From: Flavobacteriales bacterium UBA4660 | GTDB taxonomy: Bacteria; Bacteroidota; Bacteroidia; Flavobacteriales_D; Sanyastnellaceae | DNA length: 5,554 nt | Reading direction: 5' to 3' | Assembly: GCA_002405435.1 (NCBI GenBank) | Contig: DHLU01000231.1 | Location: 1-5,554, forward strand | In this document: in pieces, positions 1-5,554 of the stretch | Layout: the number at the start of each line of letters is the position of its first letter | How positions within the stretch are numbered: position 1 is the stretch's first letter | Translations under genes and position numbers: made by a program | The notes under the pieces: generated by a model | Told to the model about the DNA's origin: nothing | The model's input: the letters and a program-made list of their open reading frames with translations, nothing else | The model's database searches: none

Positions 1-1
1 C

Positions 2-802
2 GGAACCGGCCCAACGCCCGGATTACCGCCAACAACTCCCTTTTGGACCGGCTCAATGGACTATCCCGGCAACTATGTCCTTATGGCCCTCACTTCAGAC
101 CTGGTATGGCATTGTTACCAGGTAACACTGGGCAACTGCCCCGATGAAGGCGACTTCACCATTACCCCGTCAGGATGCACCGGGTCCTCTTCAGGTACCA
201 TCTGCATCAGTTCACCCGAATGGCTGGGTAGCACATTTGCGTGTTCAGGATTACCTTCAGCCGACGGTTGTGTCATAGGAATTGGAGCCGGAATCAACTA
301 CTGTCTGCTTGCACCCCCTGCTTTACCGGGATTATCAATTAGCTATCTCAATATGGAACTGGATGTTCCAAGTACGGCATTTTCAGTCTCCTTCACCGAA
401 ACCCCGTACGCAGACCCGCTCAATCCCTGCCAGGGTGCCTCCGTGACCGCCACCGTCTCCGGTGGAAGTGGAAACTTTGGTTATGAATGGTCAGTTCCAA
501 CCTGGTTGAACGCAACTATTCTAAACAATAATATTGATTTCGACGGTGGCTATGGCTATATCAACCTCGTGGTAACCGATGCGGAAACAGGTTGTGTGGT
601 TGAAAGCCAGTATGCGTTTCTCGGCAACAACTGTCAGGGATATGATGTCAACAATAACGGAGTCGTAAACGTTTCCGATCTTATTGCTTTTATGGCTTCT
701 TTTGGCACCACCAGTGGCGGTTGTGCTGATTTTGATGGAAACGGCGTTGTGAATATTTCAGACCTGCTTATGTTTATGTCATTTGGGTTTGGCGTTTGTT
801 AA
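2..802 (+). CDS. Secreted multi-cysteine protein with SprB/PKD-like repeat and C-terminal dockerin repeats (3' part)
   Basis: The frame is open from the first bases of the window to TAA at 800-802 (266 visible residues), so the N-terminus and any signal peptide lie outside; the ATG at 56 is probably internal. The visible part is rich in Cys (about 12), Gly, Ser and Thr, as in exported, disulfide-bonded proteins. Residues about 129-206 resemble a SprB/PKD-type adhesin repeat (SVTATVSGGSGNFGYEW, then VVTDAETGC). Residues about 215-262 carry two dockerin-like calcium loops, DVNNNGVVNVSD and DFDGNGVVNISD, each followed by a hydrophobic helix (LIAFMASFG, LLMFMSFGFG). The family role is extracellular, with the dockerin pair as a calcium-binding attachment or sorting module; substrate and partner are unknown. 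It converges with the fdh gene, and I saw no convincing terminator after it. The dockerin call is firm; overall function is unassigned. Confidence 0.8.
   Translation, partial: GTGPTPGLPPTTPFWTGSMDYPGNYVLMALTSDLVWHCYQVTLGNCPDEGDFTITPSGCTGSSSGTICISSPEWLGSTFACSGLPSADGCVIGIGAGINYCLLAPPALPGLSISYLNMELDVPSTAFSVSFTETPYADPLNPCQGASVTATVSGGSGNFGYEWSVPTWLNATILNNNIDFDGGYGYINLVVTDAETGCVVESQYAFLGNNCQGYDVNNNGVVNVSDLIAFMASFGTTSGGCADFDGNGVVNISDLLMFMSFGFGVC
644..787 (+). other. Dockerin type I-like duplicated calcium-binding domain
   Basis: There are two tandem segments of about 20 residues, at 644-703 and 728-787. Each has Asp/Asn at EF-hand loop positions 1, 3 and 5, Gly at 6, and Asp at 12, followed by a Leu/Phe/Met-rich helix. 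The first loop has Asn at position 5, where dockerins usually have Asp; the second also has Asn there. A Cys lies between the repeats and the protein ends in Cys, which could close a disulfide around the second repeat (inference). Confidence 0.75.
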
Positions 803-1387
803 CCGCGGTATAAAGCAACATTCCGGATAGCAGGTAGCACTGTGAATTATTTACCCGTGTTGTCGGTCCATCAATCGCCAAAGCCAATCTGGCGTCCGTG
901 TGATGAGGCTATTTCTGCAATCCTTTGTGTGGCCTGAACAAAAAATTAAGGAGTGCCCATTGCTTCAAATTTTGGTAAAGGATAAGTGGAAAAGGTGTAA
1001 AAAGAGACCATTGACATAGATTCCAGACAGGCTCTCTCGTCTATAGCCGGAGGAGCAGATGGTCTTTACATGACCGGAAAACTAACTTGTGTTGCTTGCC
1101 CTGCAGGAAACCCAAAAATGGGAAGTTCCCTGGCTCTGAACGATTAACCTCTCATGAATGAACGGGAATACTTGTTCTACCTGAAGGACAAACCTGGTGG
1201 GGGGGTATATCTTCTGCGACCCATTGGAGATCCCCACCCCATACTGCCTCGTGGTGGTAGGCGGGCAGCAACCCGAATCACTGGATACTCCGTGGAGTGA
1301 AATCTGCTACAACCGGACCGATGGCTTGCTTAAGGTCAGTTACGATGACGGGAACAACCGGTTACGCATGCCGTAACACGAATGTGC
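803..1387. other. Gene-poor interval between convergent genes
   Basis: This 585-base stretch separates two genes that point at each other. I found no intact gene of believable length on either strand, no tRNA or rRNA pattern and no transposon ends. The left half (803-1000) is full of stops in all frames, with only a roughly 30-codon GTG-started frame near 841. The right half contains the disrupted small frame annotated separately. Neither flanking gene has a clear intrinsic terminator here: the small hairpins I found (876-894 and 1361-1377) have stems of five to six pairs and no T run. Confidence 0.6.
1001..1376 (+). pseudogene. Possible disrupted small gene (internal stop plus frameshift at a G7 run)
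   Basis: From 1001 one frame reads through about 48 codons (including SIAGGADGLYMTGKLTC) to TAA at 1145. The same frame resumes with ATG at 1154 (MNEREYLFYLKDKPGGG). At the run of seven G (1199-1205) this frame would go on to stop about 30 codons later. If one G is skipped, it joins a frame reading YIFCDPLEIPTPYCLVVVGG and then on to SYDDGNNRLRMP and TAA at 1374-1376. The joined product from 1154 has about 73 residues and a protein-like composition with hydrophobic strands and Cys. I do not recognise the family. It may be a decayed gene, a gene switched by slippage at the G run, a sequencing error in the run, or a chance open stretch. Confidence 0.3.
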
Positions 1388-4177
1388 CTAACGGCCAGCC
1401 AGATCATTTTGCTCCGCTTCCGCCCTTTTCCTTCCCTTGCTTTTTCTGATATTTACTGCAACTACCTTGTACTCCGGACACATGGCCTCGCTGTCGGTCA
1501 CACTGCTGGTGATGTTGTTCATCATGATGTCGGGGAAATGGAAGGTGGAAGACAGAATTCCGGGTTTCACCTGGTCGCTGATTCTGGCCTTCACGTCGAC
1601 CTTGCCCCGCGCAATCTCTACGCACACAAAGTCACCCTCACTGATCCGGTGTTTGGCGGCATCTTCCGGGTTGATCAACAGAAAATCTTCTTTCAGAATT
1701 TTGGCATTGTTCGTTCGGCGCGTCATGGTGCCACAGTTGTAGTGCTCCAGTTCGCGGTTGGTGGTAATGATGTACGGGTATTCCTTTCCATGCTGCACCA
1801 ATTCCTGGGTCTCCTTCCAGGCATTGTAAATGAATTTACCCTTGCCCCGCTTGAAACTGTCCACGTGCAGGATCTCGGTATCATCACCGCCCTTCCGCAC
1901 GGGCCATTGTTTTCCGTTGTCACCGAGCTCGTCCCAGACCACGCCTTCGAAGAAGGGCACAATACCGGCGATCTCCTCCAGCAGCGTTTTCGGGTCGTAC
2001 GCCGGTTGCGGGTACCCCATACGGTTCATCATTTCGGCCACGATCTGTCCGTCTGGTTTAGTTCCTTCGAGGGGTTCAACCACCTTATTCACCCGCTGAA
2101 TCCTGCGCTCACCATTGGTAAAGGTTCCGCTCTTTTCGAGGAAGGAGGCGCCGGGAAGCACCACATGGGCGAGTTTGGTCGTTTCCGTATGGAAGATTTC
2201 CTGCACCACAAACAGCTCGAGGTTTTTCAGTGCCGCCACCACGTGGTGGGTGGTGGGGTCTGTCTGTGCCATGTCTTCACCGATGCACCACAATGCCTTG
2301 AGTTTACCGTTCAGCGACGCATCATACATCTGCGGAATCTTATAGCCTATGTGCATGGGTAGCTTGGCATTGTAAAAGGCCTCATACTTAGCGTGCATTT
2401 CCGGTTGGGTCACGTCGAGATAACCGGCTCCCTGGTGAGGCTGGCAACCCATATCTGCAGCACCCTGCACGTTGTTTTGCCCGCGCAGTGGGTTCACTCC
2501 GACCCCACGGCGACCGATATTTCCGGTAATCATGGCCAGGTCGGCAATAAGCATCACCGTATAGGTTCCCTGTGAATGCTCGGTGACACCGAGACCGTGA
2601 AAACTCATGGCGTTGGGCGCCTTCGCATAGGCCAGCGCCGCGGCCCTTGCCAGTGTGCGGTCTACTCCTGTGATACGCTCCAGCTCGGCTATATCCTGGG
2701 CCATCACCTGCTCCCGGAATGCCTCATAGCCTTCGGTTCGCAGTGCGATGAACTGTTTGTCTTCGAGGCCTTCTCCGATGATGTAATACAACAACATGTT
2801 GAGCATCGCCACGTTGGTACCGGGGCGCAACTGCAGGTGGTATTGGGCATATTTCACCAATTCGGTCTTCCGGGGCTCAATGACGATGAGCGTTTTGCCT
2901 TTGATTGCCTGCTGTTTGATCTTGGCTCCGGTTACGGGGTGTGCATCCGTCGGATTCGCGCCGATTACCATCATGCAATCGGTGTACTTAAGGTCAACGA
3001 TGGAGTTGGTGGCAGCGCCGGTTCCGAATGTACGCTGCATGCCAAGGGCTGTAGGGGAATGGCACACGCGGGCGCAAGAATCGATGTTGTTTGTGCCGAT
3101 TACCGCGCGCATAAATTTCTGCATGAGGTAATTCTCTTCATTGGTGCATCGCGCCGAAGAAATTCCGGCGATGGCGTCGGGTCCGAAATCGTTTTTTATA
3201 CGGGTGAGTTTTTCCGCCAGATAGCCATAAACCTCATCCCACGTGGCCGGCTGCAATTCGCCGTGTGCGTCGCGAATCAGGGGCGTCCGGATGCGGTCTG
3301 GATGGTTGTAAAAACTGAATGCATAGCGTCCCTTGAGGCAGGTATGCCCTCCATTAGAGGCCGCGTCGTAGGGCGCCTGTATGGATTTTACCTTCCCTCC
3401 GTGTACCGCTACCTCGAGGTTGCAACCGACACCACAGTACGTACATACGGTGCGCTCTTTGCGCTCGTAGCTGACCGACTTTGATTCAAAAATATCGCTG
3501 ATGGCACTGGTCGGACAAGCCTGGGCGCAGGCCCCGCAACTGACACAGTCGCTCTCGGCGAAGGTTTGTTCAAACCCTTTCACAATATGGGAATCAAAAC
3601 CCCGACCGGCCATAGACAAGACAAACTGCCCCTGCACCTCGTCGCAGGCCCTAACACAACGAAAACAGTTGATACACTTTGAAAAATCGCTGGTCATGTA
3701 GGCATGGCTGAGGTCTTTCTCCTTATCAAGGTGGTTTTTTCCTTCCGGATAACGCACCTTTCTCACGCCCACCTGGGCAGCCACCGTCTGCAATTCGCAG
3801 TTGTTGTTTACCTCGCAGGTCAGACAGTCGAGGGGATGATCTGTGAGCACCAGCTCGATGATGTTCTTGCGCAGCCGTTGAATGTTTTCAGAGTCGGTAG
3901 CAATGTGCATACCCTTCTGCACCGGGGTGTGGCACGAGGCGACGGCCCGGGTGCGGCCGTTGGCCTCCAGCGCAACGTCTACGCTGCAAACGCGGCAAGC
4001 CCCGAAAGGATCCAGGTTGGGCGCATCGCAAAGGGTCGGCACAAAGTCCTTCCCGAAATTTCTGCGCACAAATGCCAATATGGTTTCGCCCGGCACAATG
4101 GGAAACGATTTACCATTTATCCATGCCATTTGGTCGGATAACTGAGCCGGATCGGACGGAAAACTTACCTGCGTCAT
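1388..4177 (-). CDS. fdhA: Formate dehydrogenase catalytic (alpha) subunit, Cys-type, with NuoG-like Fe-S N-terminus
   Basis: This 929-residue molybdenum/tungsten bis-MGD enzyme should oxidise formate to CO2 (or reduce CO2) in the cytoplasm; no Tat or other signal is seen. Domains in order: a 2Fe-2S plant-type domain (Cys 50, 61, 64, 82); a NuoG-like His-Cys cluster (His114, Cys118, 121, 127); two ferredoxin-type 4Fe-4S motifs (Cys 168/171/174/178 and 211/214/217/221); the 4Fe-4S domain of the molybdopterin family (Cys 245/248/252/280, then LKGR); and the molybdopterin domains. Active-site Cys372-His373 (RVCHSP; codon TGC, not selenocysteine) and Arg565 in PLRGQNNVQG match the Sec140/His141/Arg333 trio of E. 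coli FdhF. The C-terminal dinucleotide-binding domain includes NRELEHYNCGTMTRRT. Size and domain order fit FdsA/FdhA-type subunits. The start at 4177 was chosen because AGGAGG lies six bases upstream; the upstream ATG at 4234 would add 19 residues and lacks such a site. No beta, gamma or fdhD gene adjoins it, so the electron acceptor (NAD, ferredoxin or other) is unknown. The last 19 residues form a charged tail. Confidence 0.95.
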   Translation of the reverse strand: MTQVSFPSDPAQLSDQMAWINGKSFPIVPGETILAFVRRNFGKDFVPTLCDAPNLDPFGACRVCSVDVALEANGRTRAVASCHTPVQKGMHIATDSENIQRLRKNIIELVLTDHPLDCLTCEVNNNCELQTVAAQVGVRKVRYPEGKNHLDKEKDLSHAYMTSDFSKCINCFRCVRACDEVQGQFVLSMAGRGFDSHIVKGFEQTFAESDCVSCGACAQACPTSAISDIFESKSVSYERKERTVCTYCGVGCNLEVAVHGGKVKSIQAPYDAASNGGHTCLKGRYAFSFYNHPDRIRTPLIRDAHGELQPATWDEVYGYLAEKLTRIKNDFGPDAIAGISSARCTNEENYLMQKFMRAVIGTNNIDSCARVCHSPTALGMQRTFGTGAATNSIVDLKYTDCMMVIGANPTDAHPVTGAKIKQQAIKGKTLIVIEPRKTELVKYAQYHLQLRPGTNVAMLNMLLYYIIGEGLEDKQFIALRTEGYEAFREQVMAQDIAELERITGVDRTLARAAALAYAKAPNAMSFHGLGVTEHSQGTYTVMLIADLAMITGNIGRRGVGVNPLRGQNNVQGAADMGCQPHQGAGYLDVTQPEMHAKYEAFYNAKLPMHIGYKIPQMYDASLNGKLKALWCIGEDMAQTDPTTHHVVAALKNLELFVVQEIFHTETTKLAHVVLPGASFLEKSGTFTNGERRIQRVNKVVEPLEGTKPDGQIVAEMMNRMGYPQPAYDPKTLLEEIAGIVPFFEGVVWDELGDNGKQWPVRKGGDDTEILHVDSFKRGKGKFIYNAWKETQELVQHGKEYPYIITTNRELEHYNCGTMTRRTNNAKILKEDFLLINPEDAAKHRISEGDFVCVEIARGKVDVKARISDQVKPGILSSTFHFPDIMMNNITSSVTDSEAMCPEYKVVAVNIRKSKGRKRAEAEQNDLAGR

Positions 4178-4183
4178 AAAGAA

Positions 4184-4189
4184 CCTCCT
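4184..4189 (-). promoter_or_regulatory. Shine-Dalgarno site of the formate dehydrogenase gene
   Basis: The minus strand reads AGGAGG, then TTCTTT, then ATG at 4177. The six-base spacing is near ideal. This decides the start codon in favour of 4177 over the in-frame ATG at 4234. Strong sites of this kind are uncommon in Bacteroidetes, where most genes lack a Shine-Dalgarno sequence. Confidence 0.8.
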
Positions 4190-4200
4190 GAAGTGTGAGG

Positions 4201-4230
4201 TAAAAATAGGAATTCCCTTTTGACGATCAA
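4201..4230 (-). promoter_or_regulatory. Candidate Bacteroidetes-type promoter for formate dehydrogenase
   Basis: On the minus strand TTG (4230-4228) is followed after 19 bases by TATTTTTA (4208-4201), seven of eight positions of the Bacteroidetes -7 consensus TAnnTTTG. An overlapping TTTG lies four bases further upstream. Transcription would begin near 4195, giving a leader of about 20 bases that contains the AGGAGG site. It lies downstream of the relE-like stop, so it would let fdh be transcribed independently of the toxin gene. This is motif matching only. Confidence 0.4.
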
Positions 4231-4254
4231 GCAAATGCCCCCGGAATTATCAGC

Positions 4255-4270
4255 ATACCCGCCGGGGTAT
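4255..4270. repeat. Perfect 6-bp inverted repeat (hairpin) between the relE-like gene and fdh
   Basis: ATACCC-GCCG-GGGTAT forms a six-pair stem with a four-base loop. On the minus strand it lies 14 bases after the relE-like stop codon and about 25 bases upstream of the fdh promoter candidate. No T run follows on either strand, so it is a poor intrinsic terminator. It could be a weak terminator, a small operator, or chance in GC-rich sequence. Confidence 0.35.
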
Positions 4271-4284
4271 CTCCGGCCACAGGC

Positions 4285-4572
4285 CTACTTGCCCCGGTCG
4301 ACAAGAAGGTCGTGCACGAAGACCTGCTGGTTTTTTACCGTAAAGAAGATTTTACAATTGGAAACCGTTACGAAACGCAGGCCTTGCTCGGCCATGCCCT
4401 CCACCTTCCGGCTGCCCTGTTCGGGATGGTGCTGGAGTCCGTGCAGCTTATGAAGAATCTTGACCCGGAGGCGCTCCGCAGCCACCAGACTCACTTCCTG
4501 CGTGAAGCGTATAATATCCTGAAACGCGGACTCTGCGTTTCGCGTGATCAGCAACTCATGCTTGGTGGCCAT
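4285..4572 (-). CDS. RelE/ParE-family toxin-like protein
   Basis: The 95-residue product has the order of the RelE/ParE toxin fold. An N-terminal strand and helix (ELLITRNAESAFQDIIRFTQ) is followed by a second helix rich in Ala, Arg and Lys (residues about 30-48), the 'HHPEQGSRKVEG' turn, and the closing strands with GLRFVTVSNCKIFF and VFVHDLLVDRGK. Relatives cut mRNA on the ribosome (RelE) or poison gyrase (ParE); the sequence alone does not say which, and activity is not assured. The ATG at 4572 is preferred because it begins right before the family's first strand; an upstream in-frame ATG at 4623 would add 17 residues not typical of the family. No Shine-Dalgarno site is seen. No antitoxin-like gene lies directly upstream or downstream, which is unusual for a type II system. 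It runs in the same direction as fdh, 107 bases before the fdh start. Confidence 0.75.
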   Translation of the reverse strand: MATKHELLITRNAESAFQDIIRFTQEVSLVAAERLRVKILHKLHGLQHHPEQGSRKVEGMAEQGLRFVTVSNCKIFFTVKNQQVFVHDLLVDRGK

Positions 4573-4579
4573 AACAGCG

Positions 4580-4587
4580 CAAAAGTA
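4580..4587 (-). promoter_or_regulatory. Candidate -7 promoter element of the relE-like gene
   Basis: The minus strand reads TACTTTTG, an exact match to the Bacteroidetes -7 consensus TAnnTTTG, ending seven bases before the ATG at 4572. Transcription from it would give an almost leaderless mRNA. The nearest TTG upstream (4619-4617) is about 29 bases away, longer than the usual spacing of about 19-21, so the -33 element is poor. If real, it also argues against the ATG at 4623, which would lie upstream of the transcript. Confidence 0.3.
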
Positions 4588-4717
4588 AGCCGCGAAAGCG
4601 TCCGCAGGGGCAGCGACAACCATTTAGACCCCAAAACCCCCGGAAGACAAAAAGGACGAAGGCGAGACGGGCGGGCCATGCTGCCAGCCACCTGCAGCAC
4701 CCTGGCCATGGCTTACT

Positions 4718-4725
4718 TAGTTTTG
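4718..4725 (+). promoter_or_regulatory. Candidate -7 promoter element for the DPP IV gene
   Basis: TAGTTTTG matches the Bacteroidetes -7 consensus TAnnTTTG exactly. Transcription would begin near 4730, leaving a leader of about 130 bases before the TTG start. There is no good TTG at the usual distance upstream, so the call rests on the -7 box alone. Confidence 0.25.
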
Positions 4726-4830
4726 TGCGCCTCGGACGGCCGCGGCTTTGCCGGCATGGCAGGCCACCCCGCACGAAACAACACGTTTTCGCAGCCATCA
4801 CCGCCACAGGCTCCGGTGGCCATGACAAAA

Positions 4831-4857
4831 ACCGCATACCGTTAAAGACCGCATACC
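4831..4857 (+). repeat. 10-bp direct repeat just upstream of the DPP IV start
   Basis: ACCGCATACC occurs at 4831-4840 and again at 4848-4857, 17 bases apart start to start, directly before the TTG start codon. The placement fits a protein-binding site in the leader or a small local duplication. There is no evidence for either beyond the match itself. Confidence 0.5.
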
Positions 4858-4858
4858 C

Positions 4859-5554
4859 TTGAAAAAGACCCTTTCCGCCCTGCTCCTGTTCACGGCCACG
4901 CTCACCGGTTTCGCCCAGCAAAAGCTCACCCTTGAAGAGGCCGTGACCGGCCAGTTCAGGCAATTTGCTCCACGTACGCTCGATCAGTTGCAATGGCTTC
5001 CGGGCAGCGATGCCTATGTGCATGTGCAAGACTCGGCCGTAGTGCATACTACGACCCGTGGCGCAGTCTCCACCCTCTTTACCCTGAGAGAACTGAACCA
5101 GTGGAAAGGCGGTACTGCGCTGTCGGCCATGCCTGCACTGAACTGGCTGGAAGGCCTGCGGTTTTGGTTTATCCACGAGGGCTCCTACATAGAAGGGGAT
5201 GTCAAAACCCGCACAGTGCGCACGGTACTCATGGCCGGCAAGAATTCGGCCAACGACACCTACCATCCGGCCTCGGGGCGGCTGGCCTTCACCCGCGAAA
5301 ACAACCTCTACGCGATGGTTAACGGACAGGAAACCGCCATCACGCGTTTGCCTGCCGGACAAGTAGCCGGACAATCGGTTTCGCGCAATGAATACGGCAT
5401 CAGCCAGGGAATATTCTGGAGCGGAAATGGCGGCAAAATCGCTTTTTATCAAAAAGACGAGTCACGCGTCGCGGAGTATCCCATTACCCAGTTTAACAGC
5501 CTTCCGGCTACCGCCAAAAACATCCGCTATCCAATGGCTGGTGGTCAGAGCGAA
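4859..5554 (+). CDS. Dipeptidyl peptidase IV (peptidase family S9B), N-terminal part
   Basis: The frame is open for 232 codons and runs off the window in frame. Family members are exported serine peptidases that remove N-terminal dipeptides, typically Xaa-Pro, from peptides. TTG at 4859 is the only usable start: the frame is closed by TGA at 4823, and translation from TTG gives a classic signal peptide (KK, a hydrophobic stretch LSALLLFTATLTGF, then AQQ as cleavage site). The visible part is the beta-propeller domain (DPPIV_N). The S9B signature is clear: GQSVSRNEYGISQGIFWS at residues about 169-186, then KIAFYQKDESRVAEYP and IRYPMAGGQSE. The Glu in RNEYGI is likely the residue that binds the substrate N-terminus (inference from the family). 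Where relatives often read SVHRNEFGI, this one has Ser instead of His. The catalytic Ser-Asp-His alpha/beta-hydrolase domain should follow beyond the edge. No Shine-Dalgarno site is seen before TTG. Confidence 0.9.
   Translation, partial: MKKTLSALLLFTATLTGFAQQKLTLEEAVTGQFRQFAPRTLDQLQWLPGSDAYVHVQDSAVVHTTTRGAVSTLFTLRELNQWKGGTALSAMPALNWLEGLRFWFIHEGSYIEGDVKTRTVRTVLMAGKNSANDTYHPASGRLAFTRENNLYAMVNGQETAITRLPAGQVAGQSVSRNEYGISQGIFWSGNGGKIAFYQKDESRVAEYPITQFNSLPATAKNIRYPMAGGQSE

Larger units (their letters stand above)
4573..4858. other. Divergent intergenic region between the relE-like gene and DPP IV
   Basis: This 286-base region lies between two genes that point away from each other, so it should hold both promoters. 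It contains a -7-type motif facing each gene and a 10-bp direct repeat next to the DPP IV start. Frames crossing it on both strands have the low-complexity, Arg/Pro/Gly-rich look of shadow frames. I found no antitoxin gene here. Confidence 0.55.

Noticed and set aside
876..894. Hairpin CGCCA/TGGCG downstream of the dockerin gene as a terminator
   Set aside because: Five-pair stem with a nine-base loop and no T run following.
1011..1045. TTGACA at 1011 with TCTATA near 1040 as a sigma-70 promoter
   Set aside because: The spacing is about 23 bases, too long, and sigma-70-like boxes of this type are not the norm in Bacteroidetes.
1005..1065. Inverted repeat AGACCAT (1005-1011) and ATGGTCT (1059-1065) as a structured RNA or element end
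   Set aside because: Seven pairs closing a 47-base interior with only weak internal pairing; it overlaps the disrupted small frame and has no further supporting structure.
1361..1377. Hairpin GTTACG-CATGC-CGTAAC downstream of the fdh stop as a terminator
   Set aside because: The stem is only six pairs, with no T run on the minus strand after it; too weak to call.
3062..3064. Possible selenocysteine codon at the formate dehydrogenase active site
   Set aside because: The codon on the coding strand is TGC (Cys), so no recoding is needed.
1382..3484. Long plus-strand open frames (1382-2362 and 2576-3484) opposite the formate dehydrogenase gene
   Set aside because: They are antisense shadows of a gene with unmistakable domains throughout; their translations show no family motifs and arise from the codon bias of the real strand.
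4178..4234. Upstream start (ATG at 4234) for formate dehydrogenase
   Set aside because: The extra 19 residues are not typical of the family, would cover the promoter candidate, and lack a ribosome binding site, whereas ATG at 4177 has AGGAGG at ideal spacing.
4312..4845. 177-codon plus-strand frame across the relE-like gene and the intergenic region
   Set aside because: Its first half mirrors the toxin-like gene and its second half is low-complexity; the translation resembles no protein family.
4556..5452. 298-codon minus-strand frame that overlaps the start of the relE-like gene by 17 bases, as an antitoxin gene might
   Set aside because: It is antisense to the DPP IV coding region, far too long for an antitoxin, and its product is Gly/Arg/Cys-rich without DNA-binding or antitoxin features.

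Overview
The window looks like part of a Bacteroidota (Bacteroidetes) chromosome, probably a Flavobacteriales/Cryomorphaceae-like or related environmental lineage. The clues are a secreted multi-cysteine protein with a SprB/PKD-like repeat and a C-terminal dockerin pair ending in the 'FMxxFG..C' style, an S9B dipeptidyl peptidase IV, and promoter candidates of the Bacteroidetes TTG / TAnnTTTG type rather than the sigma-70 type. The assignment is an inference from family resemblance; there is no rRNA or other phylogenetic marker in the window.

Layout: (1) 2-802 (+) is the 3' end of a secreted or surface protein whose N-terminus lies outside the window. (2) 803-1387 holds no intact gene. Its right part (about 1001-1376) contains a small reading frame that looks broken by one stop codon and by a shift at a run of seven G. 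(3) 1388-4177 (-) is a complete, Cys-type, molybdopterin formate dehydrogenase catalytic subunit with a NuoG-like N-terminal chain of iron-sulfur domains. An AGGAGG site fixes its start at 4177, not at the upstream ATG at 4234. (4) 4178-4284 is a compact leader with a promoter candidate, the Shine-Dalgarno site and a small perfect hairpin. (5) 4285-4572 (-) is a RelE/ParE-family toxin gene with no recognisable antitoxin beside it. (6) 4573-4858 is a divergent intergenic region with a Bacteroidetes -7-type motif facing each way and a 10-bp direct repeat. (7) 4859-5554 (+) is the 5' part of a dipeptidyl peptidase IV (S9B) with a signal peptide, apparently starting at TTG and running off the right edge.

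The genes do not form one obvious pathway. The formate dehydrogenase is a cytoplasmic redox enzyme that appears to be transcribed alone. The dockerin protein and DPP IV belong to extracellular or periplasmic polymer and peptide use. The RelE-like gene is upstream of and co-directional with fdh and could in principle be read with it. I saw no clearly new system. The points most worth a second look are the solitary formate dehydrogenase, the orphan toxin, the disrupted small frame and the dockerin tail.
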